NCBI RefSeq assembly: GCF_000244955.1
Contig: NZ_CM001439.1
Span: 4,707,234-4,771,233, forward strand
Direction of reading: 5' to 3'
Source of the DNA: Saccharomonospora marina XMU15
GTDB lineage: Bacteria; Actinomycetota; Actinomycetes; Mycobacteriales; Pseudonocardiaceae
Length of the DNA: 64,000 nucleotides
In this document: piece after piece, positions 18,413 to 26,894 of the stretch
How positions within the stretch are numbered: position 1 is the first letter of the stretch
Layout of the letters: each line of letters begins with the position of its first letter
Made by a program: the position numbers and the translations under genes
Notes under the pieces: generated by a model
The model's database searches: none
Seen by the model: only the letters and a program-made list of their open reading frames with translations
What the model was told of the DNA's origin: nothing

Positions 18413-19356
18413 GCGAATCGGCTGCCGTGCCTGCTTCTCCTCGACAAATGCTTCGAACGGTCGAAACGGTGGGTCCGCGTCACAATCGGTGCGGAGCTGG
18501 AAATGGTTCCGGCAAACTGGCACCCGACCGACCAGGCTCGACTGCCGTCCGCCTTCGGCGTGCGCGGGCCGATATGGCAGCAGCGAAGTCACGGCCGTAG
18601 GCGGCCTCTGTCGATCGGCTCGCTGCTTGCACACCGCATGACGTCACCGGCAGTTCCAGTCACAGTCGTCGGCCCCGCTTCGGCCCGGCGAGCGGGCGCC
18701 CGCCGCAGCTTCCTTCATGTCGAACCTCCGCACCGCATCCCACACCCGTACCAACAGGCTTTCCAGAACCATAGGACAAGGCCCGGGCTTCCATCGAACT
18801 TCGGTCCGCCTAGCATCTTCCATAGCCTTTCGATAGCGAACGAAATGGGCTTTCGATTGCGCACTTGGGAATATTGACAGCGTGATCCATACAGTGTATG
18901 GGCCCTCAGTAGGGCTGCCGCCACGCCCCCGCGGGCCACCAGCGCGTACGCCTACCTGATGACAGAAGCGCGCCGCTACTCACCCGAGCCGCCGGCCTGG
19001 TCCCCGGGCTGGCCGAAACCGGCGCTCGCCGGGCAAGGGCGCCCGAACAGCCGTACCGGCTACCCCAAGTGCCACCCAATCACGATTGCCGATCCGATGA
19101 ATTGTCAATTTCGTAGCCGCCGTCATACCCGGGCCCGCAGCTCATTGCGCGAGAATCGCTTCGTTATAACGAGCGTTTACCTCATGATTGCTCTATTTCA
19201 ACCAGCAGTACTTGACATCACTACGCGGCACTGTCACGATTTTCTCCGGATTCATATGAGCAAATTCAGTCGCATTACTCGCGAGCTTATTCCACGTCAA
19301 TTCGAACCGGGGGCTGCTGCCTTTCGCCGGGCAACGGTCGATCGAAAGGGTGTCTC
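18413..19356. other. Long regulatory gap, 944 bp, between the two SARP-type genes
   Basis: No open frame here has a ribosome site and coding-like codon use. The sequence becomes AT-richer from about 18700 onward, unlike its surroundings. It contains a promoter-plus-palindrome at 18874-18902 (separate entry), a perfect 12-bp palindrome TCGTTATAACGA at 19161-19172, and a second promoter-like pair TTGACA (19212-19217) and CACGAT (19235-19240) with a 17-base spacer, 117 bp before the SARP start. It may also encode an unseen small RNA. Confidence 0.5.
18874..18902 (+). promoter_or_regulatory. Sigma-70-like promoter overlapped by a perfect palindrome
   Basis: TTGACA at 18874-18879 and TATGGG at 18897-18902 are separated by exactly 17 bases. 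A perfect inverted repeat, ccataca-g-tgtatgg (18887-18901), covers the spacer and the -10, the expected layout for a repressor operator. It points toward the SARP gene 455 bp downstream. The nearby TetR-type regulator is a possible binder (inference). Confidence 0.5.
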
Positions 19357-20157
19357 ATGCGAGTTGAGGTCAAGGTTCTCGGCCCTCTGGAGGTTGACGT
19401 GGGTGGCGTCTCGATCGTGCCGACGGCAAGCAAACCGTGTCAGGTCCTGGCCATGCTGGCACTCAAAGCCGGCTGTCTTGTCACCACCGCCGAACTGACC
19501 GAGGAGATCTGGGGCAGCACACCGCCGCGGAGCAGCGTCGCGACCCTCTACACCTACGTGCTGAAGCTACGCCGCAGGCTCCAGCACGCACTGGCGCCGG
19601 ACGGCAAGAGCAATTCGAAGGAAGTCCTGATAACGCTGCGCAACGGATACCTGCTCGACGTCGACCCTGAAAACGTCGATGCGGTCAGTTATGAACGGCT
19701 GTCGGCGGCCGGACACGATGCGGTCAACCAGGGCGATCACGAAGCCGCGTCGCGAATGCTCGGGGAGGCACTTCGCCTCTGGCGAGGACCTGCCCTCGCC
19801 GACGTGCCAACCGGCTCGCAGCTGACCATCGAGGCGACGCGGCTGGAGGAGAACCGTCTCGGCGACCTTCACCTGCGCATCGACGCGGACCTGCGGCTGG
19901 GCAGGCATCACCAACTCCTCGGCGAACTCGCGACGTTGTGCGCGCGACACCCGCTGATGGAGAACTTCTGCGCGCAACACATGATCGCGCTGTACCGATG
20001 CGGAAGGCAGAACCAAGCGCTGGAAGCGTTCCGCCGGTTGCGCAGCGAGATGATCACCCAACTGGGCTTCGAGCCATCGCTGCGTCTTCGGCAACTACAT
20101 CAGATGATCCTCACCGGGGACATGACTCTCGATCTGCACGGCGCACCACAGAACTGA
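19357..20157 (+). CDS. SARP-family pathway activator
   Basis: A 266-aa Streptomyces antibiotic regulatory protein: winged-helix DNA-binding domain (about 1-100, VKVLGPLEVDVGG start, NGYLLDVDPENVD at the end) and BTAD (about 105-255, with LRLWRGPALADV and the RCGRQNQALEAFRRL helix). Length is typical of small SARPs such as ActII-ORF4. These proteins bind 11-bp-spaced direct repeats near -35 regions and recruit RNA polymerase; candidate sites with that spacing occur at 31049 and 53900. It probably is the direct activator of the cluster. Confidence 0.92.
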   Translation: MRVEVKVLGPLEVDVGGVSIVPTASKPCQVLAMLALKAGCLVTTAELTEEIWGSTPPRSSVATLYTYVLKLRRRLQHALAPDGKSNSKEVLITLRNGYLLDVDPENVDAVSYERLSAAGHDAVNQGDHEAASRMLGEALRLWRGPALADVPTGSQLTIEATRLEENRLGDLHLRIDADLRLGRHHQLLGELATLCARHPLMENFCAQHMIALYRCGRQNQALEAFRRLRSEMITQLGFEPSLRLRQLHQMILTGDMTLDLHGAPQN

Positions 20158-20489
20158 CCGTCGGCCGAACCGCCCGGCAAGGAATCTCACGATCATGGCC
20201 TCGACGTCGCTCGTGCCACCACAGCCCGACAACGGAACCGCCACCAGCGCTACCAGCGGTACCTGCACGGCGACTCGCGCCGAACGAATTACCGGCAGCC
20301 AGACCCGTAACCGCGACCGAACATTGCCGTCGGCCGCGAACTCGACCGAACAGAGCCGAGCTAGCACACGACTGACCCGACGATGGTGGCGACATCGAGC
20401 AGGGCGTGAGCGTCGTTGTCGGCGAATACGAACACCGTCTACATTGCATTCGGCGAGTCGGAGCAGCTCTACGAATTGGTGCAGCGTAA
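20158..20489. other. Intergenic region, 332 bp, with a candidate AraC-gene promoter
   Basis: No gene is seen. TTGTCG (20416-20421) and TACATT (20440-20445) with an 18-base spacer form a plausible promoter 44 bp before the AraC-type start. Two direct copies of cgaccgaaca begin at 20314 and 20343. Confidence 0.4.
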
Positions 20490-21278
20490 ATGGACAAGTT
20501 TATAGAATCTGCCGTAACGCGTGTCATCTGCTCAATTCAAGAAAACCTGGGGGAACAGATCACTATCGACGACATGGCCCAGACGGCGATGTTCAGCAAG
20601 TTTCACTTCACACGGATATTCCAGCGGGCGACAGGCGTCTCGCCCGGGCGATTCCTGTCCGCGTTGCGACTGCAAGAGGCGAAGCGTTTGCTGCTGACAA
20701 CCTCGATGACCGTAGCCGATATCAGCCACCTGGTCGGGTACAACAGCATCGGCACCTTCAGCTCCCGCTTCCACAGCAGTGTCGGCGTCTCTCCCACCGC
20801 CTACCGGCACCACGGCGGGCTGCTACCGCCGCCGCCCGCCGCGCGGACGGCGGATGCCAAGAACCCGGCCACCGTACGCGGCAGGCTTTCGCATTCACCC
20901 GGCTGTCGAACGGACCAAGTCATCCTCGGGTTGTTTTCGGACCGTATCGCACAAGGTGTGCCGGTGAGCCGGGCGACGCTGCGCGGCGCCGGAGCTTTCG
21001 AGCTTGCCGACGTGCCGGAAGGGACCTGGCACCTGCTCGCCCACGCCTCGGTGTGCAGCATGGACAACCCGGCGCACCGGCAGCTTTACGTCGCGGCGTG
21101 GGGTCCGATCGAGGTGACAAGCGGCATGCAACTCGGTGACATCGACCTGTGGCTACGTCCGAAACGGATATTCGATCCGCCCATGCTACTCGCTCATCTG
21201 GACACCGCACTTCGCACCACGCTGCCCGACGACTCACCCGAGAACGGAATCTCCGCTCCCGCTCGCCCGGCCGCGTAA
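20490..21278 (+). CDS. AraC-family regulator with N-terminal helix-turn-helix domain
   Basis: A 262-aa protein with the AraC/XylS double helix-turn-helix at the N-terminus (about 8-107): EQITIDDMAQTAMFSKFHFT, GVSPGRFLSALRLQEAK, then TVADISHLVGYNSIGTFSSR and GVSPTAYR. The C-terminal ~150 residues are a separate domain of unclear family that may bind a ligand (it contains ELADVPEGTWHLLAHA). Domain order is inverted relative to AraC itself. The downstream isomerase-like gene starts 16 bp after its stop, so they probably form one transcript. No clear ribosome site precedes the ATG. Confidence 0.88.
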   Translation: MDKFIESAVTRVICSIQENLGEQITIDDMAQTAMFSKFHFTRIFQRATGVSPGRFLSALRLQEAKRLLLTTSMTVADISHLVGYNSIGTFSSRFHSSVGVSPTAYRHHGGLLPPPPAARTADAKNPATVRGRLSHSPGCRTDQVILGLFSDRIAQGVPVSRATLRGAGAFELADVPEGTWHLLAHASVCSMDNPAHRQLYVAAWGPIEVTSGMQLGDIDLWLRPKRIFDPPMLLAHLDTALRTTLPDDSPENGISAPARPAA

Positions 21279-21294
21279 CCGCGAGGGACGCAAG

Positions 21295-22059
21295 ATGGAG
21301 ACGCAGTTGCGCGAAAGCGGCACACCTGTCCTGCGCGGCCCCCGCCTGCCACGACATGAAGCCTATCGGCACATACGCCGAAATGTCGCCCGGCTTCTTT
21401 CCGGCATCGCGGCGGATACGAATCCTCCGGTACCTGCGTGTCCACAGTGGCGTTTGGACGAGCTTCTCGCGCACTTGGTTCGGGTCGCGGCCACTGCTGG
21501 TGGCCACCGTCGATCCTCTATCACCGAGATGTTTGATGCCGAGCACGGTCCGCCGGATGCCGGCAACGGCCGGGCAGACCTGCTCCGCGTATGGGAAAGG
21601 CTCGGAGCCGACGTCGACGCGATGCTCGCAGGCCGCGGTGGTCGTACCGGAAGCATTCTGGTCATGGACGCGTTCAGCCACGAACTGGATATCCGCTATA
21701 CCCTCGACGCCGAGCCAACCGCCGACCACCCTGCATTCGCGTGTGCGTTCGAGGTGGCCGCTGCCGGGTTCGCCGCCACAGTGACCGCGCACCAGCTTCC
21801 CGCCCTGCGACTCGTGGCGACCGATTCGTTCGGCACCAGGTGGACGATCGGAGCAGGCAAGCCGGCCGCGACGGTCACGGCGGGTCGACTCGACCTTTAC
21901 AGGTCACTTACCGGCCGGCGCAGCCACGACCAGATCACCGCCCTTGGCTGGGATCGTGACTCGCACCGATGGTTGCCTGCCTTCACCTGGGGACCGTTCA
22001 CTCCACCGCCCGCACCGGTGGAACCGCTGCAGACCGTCGACCGCCTTCCGGCGCGGTAG
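21295..22059 (+). CDS. Maleylpyruvate isomerase/DinB-like family protein (mycothiol-dependent type)
   Basis: A 254-aa protein; the ATG at 21295 has a GAGGGA ribosome site. The N-terminal four-helix segment (HIRRNVARLLSGIAADT, then VPACPQWRLDELLAHLVRVA) resembles the MDMPI_N domain, and the rest resembles its C-terminal partner domain. Members include mycothiol-dependent maleylpyruvate isomerase and many proteins linked to thiol chemistry. In an enediyne cluster, a thiol-using or drug-binding protective role is conceivable because enediynes are thiol-activated, but this is speculation. It probably is cotranscribed with the AraC-type gene. Confidence 0.7.
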   Translation: METQLRESGTPVLRGPRLPRHEAYRHIRRNVARLLSGIAADTNPPVPACPQWRLDELLAHLVRVAATAGGHRRSSITEMFDAEHGPPDAGNGRADLLRVWERLGADVDAMLAGRGGRTGSILVMDAFSHELDIRYTLDAEPTADHPAFACAFEVAAAGFAATVTAHQLPALRLVATDSFGTRWTIGAGKPAATVTAGRLDLYRSLTGRRSHDQITALGWDRDSHRWLPAFTWGPFTPPPAPVEPLQTVDRLPAR

Positions 22060-22148
22060 GGCCCGCATGAGCTGGTCAACCGCCGACCCGGGAGCCGGAG
22101 CGTTCTTGGCGAGATACCGCTGCCGCCCGCCCACGCGAACGGTGCCGC

Positions 22149-22847
22149 TCAAAGCCGTTCTCGTCCTGTTCCGAGCCGGCTGCAATCGGGATCGAAGAGG
22201 TTCAGTCTCGCAAGAGCCTCCGCCGAATTGCGCACCGACTCGCTTGCTGCCAGCGAGTTGTCGCCAGCACCCACCATGAGCATGACGACCTGCGTCTCGA
22301 AAACCAGGTCGGCCGGGTACGGCTCGATCAGGTAGCCGCCTATCTCCAGCGTCGCGATACCGTGCATGGCGAGCCAGAAGTGGTGCGCAAGAAGCATCGC
22401 GTCGCGCTCGTGGAAACGGCCGGACTCGATGCAACGACCGCAACACTCGACGATCTTCGAAAGGTTGAAGCGACCGTAGTGGCGGTCCTGCTCACTCAGC
22501 TTGAAGCTGGCCAGAGTTCGGCCGCCGAACATCACGGAGTAAAGGTGTGCGTTCGCGGTCGCCACCGCTCGGTACACCCGCCCGTACAGTGCCAGATCTT
22601 CAACAGGGTCTGCCGACCGGCCGATACGGTCGAACTCGCGCGCCAACCGGTTGAATCCTTCTTGTACGACCTCCTGAATCAGACCGCTCATGCTTCCGAA
22701 ATGCGTGTAGACGCTCATCGTCGACGTACCGGCTGCCGCGGCCACCCGCCGGACGGATAACGAGTCCGGACCATCGTCGGCGAGCAAGCGAGCGGCGACC
22801 TCAATCAACTCCGAGCGTGCTGAATGATGGCGGCTACGTCGGCTCAT
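22149..22847 (-). CDS. TetR-family transcriptional regulator
   Basis: A 232-aa protein starting at MSRRSRHHSARSEL; an in-frame ATG at 22868 would add 7 residues, and neither start has a clear ribosome site. The N-terminal helix-turn-helix is typical: ELIEVAARLLADDG, then SLSVRRVAAAAGTSTMSVYTHF. The C-terminal domain, with FGGRTLASFKLSE and HHFWLAMHGIATLEIGGYL, resembles the TetR C-terminal family seen in regulators of transport or secondary metabolism. It diverges from the 116-aa gene and may repress it, itself, or the cluster exporters. Confidence 0.9.
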   Translation of the reverse strand: MSRRSRHHSARSELIEVAARLLADDGPDSLSVRRVAAAAGTSTMSVYTHFGSMSGLIQEVVQEGFNRLAREFDRIGRSADPVEDLALYGRVYRAVATANAHLYSVMFGGRTLASFKLSEQDRHYGRFNLSKIVECCGRCIESGRFHERDAMLLAHHFWLAMHGIATLEIGGYLIEPYPADLVFETQVVMLMVGAGDNSLAASESVRNSAEALARLNLFDPDCSRLGTGRERL

Positions 22848-22932
22848 GTTGACGATTCTGCACGCCACAGCTATCGTACTCGTATCTGGAACCCGTTATT
22901 AATCTTGCCCTGCGAAATACGTTCTGATAGCG

Positions 22933-23283
22933 ATGCGAAAGCTACCCATGAGCGACTACATCCACGAAGGCTTTGCATCACCACAAGCGGCATTCAGCCT
23001 CCGTACCGGCAGCGATATTCTGGGTGATTGGTCGGCGACAGCCACCCACCGGGAACGGGAAGCCGTATACGCGGCGCTTTTCTCCATGGTCGACGGATCG
23101 CTGTTTCACGCATACGAGGTCATGGACGATTTTCAGCTACCGAGCGAACTGTTCGTACTCGTCCCGAACCGCCTGGTCATCAAGATCCGGATAAACTTCC
23201 TCGGGTCGTTCAGTATTGTTCGAATAGGGTACCGGGAGGAGTTCTCCGATCTGTTCTTCACGCGACGAGAAGGTTACGGGTAA
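22933..23283 (+). CDS. Hypothetical protein, 116 aa
   Basis: Begins at ATG 22933, or at 22948 (MSDYIHEGFASPQAAF), which reads more like a natural N-terminus; neither has a strong ribosome site. Codon use has lower third-position GC than neighbours. The sequence is acidic and aromatic-rich in the middle (FSMVDGSLFHAYEVMDDFQL) and has a C-terminal beta-like part (IKIRINFLGSFSIVRIGY). No membrane span, signal or metal motif. I do not recognise a family. It ends 6 bp from the convergent methyltransferase, inside the enediyne cluster. Confidence 0.6.
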   Translation: MRKLPMSDYIHEGFASPQAAFSLRTGSDILGDWSATATHREREAVYAALFSMVDGSLFHAYEVMDDFQLPSELFVLVPNRLVIKIRINFLGSFSIVRIGYREEFSDLFFTRREGYG

Positions 23284-23289
23284 GAAGGG

Positions 23290-24462
23290 TCAAGGGCGGT
23301 ACGCCAGCATCGCGCCGACTACGAAGTCGGCGTACTCCTGGGCGACGATGTCGACGTCCGGCAGCACTTCTATGTCGGCAAGACCGGCGGCGGCAAGGGA
23401 GGCCCGCCAGGCGGATGGCGTCAGGAAGCCGTGTGTCGGACGCTTCACCGGATCGGTCGCGACGTCGACAAAACTGTCCAGGAAGGTGAAGATGAACTCC
23501 GTATAGACCGGGGTCCTTCGTTGTGTCGGACGCATGCATTCCGACACGACCAGCGCGCCACCCGGCTTGAGCGCCCTCACGGCTTCTGCGAGCACGAAAT
23601 CCAGATCCGGTGCCACGTGGAAGCAGTTGACGGAGTAGACCACATCGAAGCTGGCGGGCTCGACACCTTGTTCCGCCCACGGCTTCGTCATGTCCACCCT
23701 GGCGGACTCCACGAGTGTCGACGGGTCCGCGGCCGCACGGGCAACACGCTCGCCGTACCGCGCGAAGGTCTCGGCCACCTCGGTGAACCGGTACCTGGTT
23801 ACAGCCGGACCGAATGCGGTCAACACGGCCTCGGCGGCACTGCCGCAACCGCCACCGATCTCCAGTATCTCGACAGACGTGTTCGGCGACGACGCGACTC
23901 GAGACAGCGCCTGCGTGCCAACGGCGTTGTTGATCGCGTACAGCGGGTTTTCGTTCGAGAAGTACCGTTGCCACAATCGCAGTTGTGCCGGCCGGAACAA
24001 AATCTCGTCTCCGGTCGCCTCGCCACGGAAGAATCGCGGTGACTCCTCGACCAGGGTACGTACGATCTCCACGGCGGGGGCCGTACCCGGATCGATACCA
24101 AGGAGTTCGTCGGCGACGCTGTCGAAATCCTCGCCCGGCACCGCATCGGCGACGTAGCGGTCACCGGCACGGTACAGCACGCCGCTTCCCACCAGTTGCT
24201 CGTACATGAAGGTCAACGGAATCGTTCGACGCCACGGGATCGACAGCGCGTTCTTGATCTCCGGGACCGTAACTCCCTCCGACGACGGCAGTGCGCCGAT
24301 GCCATCGAGAATGCGGTGTGAAGCCGCATCGACCAGTCGAGCGAACGACTCGCTCGCGGCCACGAACCGAGGGGTGAACAATTCGCGAACGTTCGGGTCA
24401 GTGATCGCTTTGCGTATTCTCGTGAAGCCGTCATCGGCCGTCTTCGGCGCTGATTCCGTCAT
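23290..24462 (-). CDS. SAM-dependent methyltransferase
   Basis: A 390-aa enzyme with GAGGAGC before its ATG. An N-terminal helical/winged-helix-like region (about 1-170) precedes a class I methyltransferase domain: motif I EILEIGGGCGSAAEAVL, an acidic residue at FTEVAETFARYG, motif IV FDVVYSVNCFHVA, and GGALVVSECM. Architecture resembles O-methyltransferases and polyketide C-methyltransferase-like proteins. It follows the P450 by 13 bp in the warhead operon, so it probably acts on the core or on an early precursor. Confidence 0.85.
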   Translation of the reverse strand: MTESAPKTADDGFTRIRKAITDPNVRELFTPRFVAASESFARLVDAASHRILDGIGALPSSEGVTVPEIKNALSIPWRRTIPLTFMYEQLVGSGVLYRAGDRYVADAVPGEDFDSVADELLGIDPGTAPAVEIVRTLVEESPRFFRGEATGDEILFRPAQLRLWQRYFSNENPLYAINNAVGTQALSRVASSPNTSVEILEIGGGCGSAAEAVLTAFGPAVTRYRFTEVAETFARYGERVARAAADPSTLVESARVDMTKPWAEQGVEPASFDVVYSVNCFHVAPDLDFVLAEAVRALKPGGALVVSECMRPTQRRTPVYTEFIFTFLDSFVDVATDPVKRPTHGFLTPSAWRASLAAAGLADIEVLPDVDIVAQEYADFVVGAMLAYRP

Positions 24463-24475
24463 AGCTCCTCACAGC

Positions 24476-25855
24476 TCACGCGGCGACGTTGCCGGACATC
24501 GGCCGCGTCTCGACGATCAGGGGCAGGCCGCCACCGAGTCGCAACGACATCATCGGCTCCGGGACCACACGGGATGGCGGGTGCTTCCGGAACCGCAGCT
24601 CGCGCAGCAACGTGGCGATGATGAAGGTGGACTCGAGCATGCCCAGGTGGTTACCGACGCAGAACCGGGGCCCCGCTCCGAACGGCAGGTACGCGTAGCG
24701 AGGCCGGTCAACGGTCCGATCCGGTGCGAACCGGTCCGGGTCGAACCGCTCCGGGTCCACCCAGTACCTCGGGTGCCGGTGCAGGGTGTACGGGCAGATC
24801 AACACTTCGGCGCCGGCCGGGACGTGATAACCACCCACCGTGTCGTCTGCCAACGCACGGCGCGGCAGAATCCAGACCGGTGGGTACAGCCGCATGGCCT
24901 CCTGCAGGACCATGTTCGTGTACCGCAGCGCCCTCAAGTCCTCATAGACCGGGCGCCGGTCGGCGAGGACCTCGCTGACCTCGGCGTGCAGTCGATCCGC
25001 CACCGCGGGATGCCTGCTGAGCAGGTACATCGTCCAGCCGACGGTACTCGCGGTCGTCTCGTGTCCGGCCAGCAGCAGCGTAACGAGCTCGTCCCGCATC
25101 CGGCGATGGCCAACCCGCCTGTCCGGTTCCCTGGCCGTGGAGGTGATCAATCGTGTCAACACGTCGTCGCCGGTCTCAACCGGATGGGCTTTGCGCTGTG
25201 CCACCAGGCTCTCCACGATCCTGTCGAGATCGGCACGCGCCGCTCGGAACGTCTTGCGTCGCTTCAGCGGCAACCACCTGGGTACAACACCGAGTGTCTC
25301 CATCTCGAACATCGCTTGGTTCTGCACGGCCTCGAACGAGTGGTTGACCGAATCGAACGCACTGAGATCGGCCTCGAGGAGGGTCGCGCCGAGCACCCCG
25401 AGAGTCAGCGAAGTAATCTCGGACAGCACGTCCACCGGCTTTCCGCTACCGGCGTGCCGACGCAGCCGCGCCACCAGGTCGAGTGCCTCGTCGATGATCA
25501 CGTCGGCCCGGGCGGAGATGCGCCTGTGCTGAAAGACCGGTTGGATGGTCCTGCGCTGTTCCTTCCACAGCGCCCCCTCGCTCGTCAACAACCCGTCGCC
25601 GAGGGCGCGCTTCGCCTCGGTGTATCCGATTCCCTTGTGGTAGTTCGCCGCGTTGTCGGCGAGCACGTGTTTGGCGTGGTCCGGGTGGTTGAAGATATAG
25701 AGTTGCTTCGGGCCGATGGTCACCCGAACCGCGTCACCGTACTCCCGAACCGCCCCGCTCATCAGACCGAGCCGATCCGCGCGCAGATCGCGCAGCAGCT
25801 TGAACACCGCCCGGCGCGGCGGCCCAGGGGGCACCGGGCGGACCCGGGCAGTCAT
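24476..25855 (-). CDS. Cytochrome P450 co-translated with the enediyne core genes
   Basis: A 459-aa P450: I-helix LLLAGHETTAST, ExxR in QEAMRLYPP, PERFDPDRF, and heme loop FGAGPRFCVG with Cys399. The sequence style (HKGIGYTEAKRALGDGLLTS) matches the CYP102/CYP1-like bacterial class often fed by general ferredoxins; no ferredoxin gene is nearby. Its ATG overlaps the UnbU stop as ATGA, so it is translationally tied to the core cassette. Core oxidation or epoxide formation is a reasonable guess. Confidence 0.88.
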   Translation of the reverse strand: MTARVRPVPPGPPRRAVFKLLRDLRADRLGLMSGAVREYGDAVRVTIGPKQLYIFNHPDHAKHVLADNAANYHKGIGYTEAKRALGDGLLTSEGALWKEQRRTIQPVFQHRRISARADVIIDEALDLVARLRRHAGSGKPVDVLSEITSLTLGVLGATLLEADLSAFDSVNHSFEAVQNQAMFEMETLGVVPRWLPLKRRKTFRAARADLDRIVESLVAQRKAHPVETGDDVLTRLITSTAREPDRRVGHRRMRDELVTLLLAGHETTASTVGWTMYLLSRHPAVADRLHAEVSEVLADRRPVYEDLRALRYTNMVLQEAMRLYPPVWILPRRALADDTVGGYHVPAGAEVLICPYTLHRHPRYWVDPERFDPDRFAPDRTVDRPRYAYLPFGAGPRFCVGNHLGMLESTFIIATLLRELRFRKHPPSRVVPEPMMSLRLGGGLPLIVETRPMSGNVAA

Positions 25856-26886
25856 GCCGCGGCCGGGCGAGCCGCCTGCCCGCCGGTGTCGGAACCGCTA
25901 CCGTCGTCGACCACCGCCAGCCGGTCTCCTTCGGTACTCAGTACCTGCTCAGCCTGGCGCTGCCTACGTGCCTGCTCCACGAAGTGCACACCCCACAGGA
26001 ACATTCCCCGGATCAGACACACGATCGCGGTCGCGAAGAACAGGCCGTAAGCGATATGCGCGATCATGAAAACCCCGTATACCAGCGCTACCCCCGCCCC
26101 GAAGGCGAACTGCGGTGCAGGCTTCGACGGCGTGGTCCCCGGGTCGGTGACCATGTAGTTCGTGTAAAGCACGAACGCGACTCCCGTCATGACCGCCAAC
26201 GCGCCGGGAATCGACGTTCCGAAAACCAGCCCGCGAAGCACGGCCTGCAGCGCGAAGAAGCTGAGCCAACCGAAGATCAGCCACATTCGGCCGGTCAGCT
26301 TCGCGTTGAGTATCGTGCCGCTCACCGCGATGATCCCCACGATGATCCAGCCACCCACGTCGTTGACGTGTTCGGTGAAGTGGTAGGGCGGCGCGATGCT
26401 GGCCCACGGAAAGAGGATGAGCACCAGCAAGATCCCGAGGTTGGACGGATTCATGTAGTGCCGCAGCTTGCCGCGCACCGGGGCACGCAGGATCCACTTG
26501 GCCGACACCGCCAGTACCACCGCGAACATCATGACGGAGATCCGGTCGTGAACGTAGATCAGCATGTTGAGCGCGAGACTGGTGATGTGGGCCGGGTAAA
26601 GGAACTCGAGCAACCCCTTCAGCCCGCCACCGCGAAACCGCGGCTGCCTGCCCTCGACCCGCGCACCGATCATCTCGAACACCAACTCGGTGACATAGCC
26701 GGTGGCTACCGCCACGAACGGCCAGGCCCACGGCTGCTCGAAGCCGAGGAAGAGGTACCCGGCGATATTGAAGATCGTGATCGAGATCGCGAACCTGCGT
26801 AGCGCGATCACGATCTTGGGATCGTGCCCTCGCGGGCGGCTGCCCGAAGGCGGCCGGCCACCTGCCTTGGCTTGCGCGACAACCAT
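25852..26886 (-). CDS. unbU: Enediyne biosynthesis integral membrane protein UnbU
   Basis: A 344-aa membrane protein; ATG 26886 has a GAGAGGG ribosome site 8 bp after the UnbV stop. A basic N-terminus (about 1-30) is followed by about eight hydrophobic spans; PRFRGGGLKGLLEFLYPAHI and LRHYMNPSNLGILLVLILF match the RnfD/NqrB-like signature region known for UnbU. This is one of the proteins that always accompany the enediyne PKS; its exact role is unknown. The RnfD-like fold suggests membrane-bound flavin or electron transfer (inference). In C-1027 numbering I believe this corresponds to E5. Confidence 0.88.
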   Translation of the reverse strand: MVVAQAKAGGRPPSGSRPRGHDPKIVIALRRFAISITIFNIAGYLFLGFEQPWAWPFVAVATGYVTELVFEMIGARVEGRQPRFRGGGLKGLLEFLYPAHITSLALNMLIYVHDRISVMMFAVVLAVSAKWILRAPVRGKLRHYMNPSNLGILLVLILFPWASIAPPYHFTEHVNDVGGWIIVGIIAVSGTILNAKLTGRMWLIFGWLSFFALQAVLRGLVFGTSIPGALAVMTGVAFVLYTNYMVTDPGTTPSKPAPQFAFGAGVALVYGVFMIAHIAYGLFFATAIVCLIRGMFLWGVHFVEQARRQRQAEQVLSTEGDRLAVVDDGSGSDTGGQAARPAAA

Positions 26887-26894
26887 TTTCCCTC

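Noticed and set aside
22068-22279. Short plus-strand frame after the isomerase-like gene
   Set aside because: It runs into the antisense of the TetR gene and has no ribosome site.
24206-26050. 614-codon open frame on the plus strand
   Set aside because: Shadow of the P450 and UnbU genes on the other strand.
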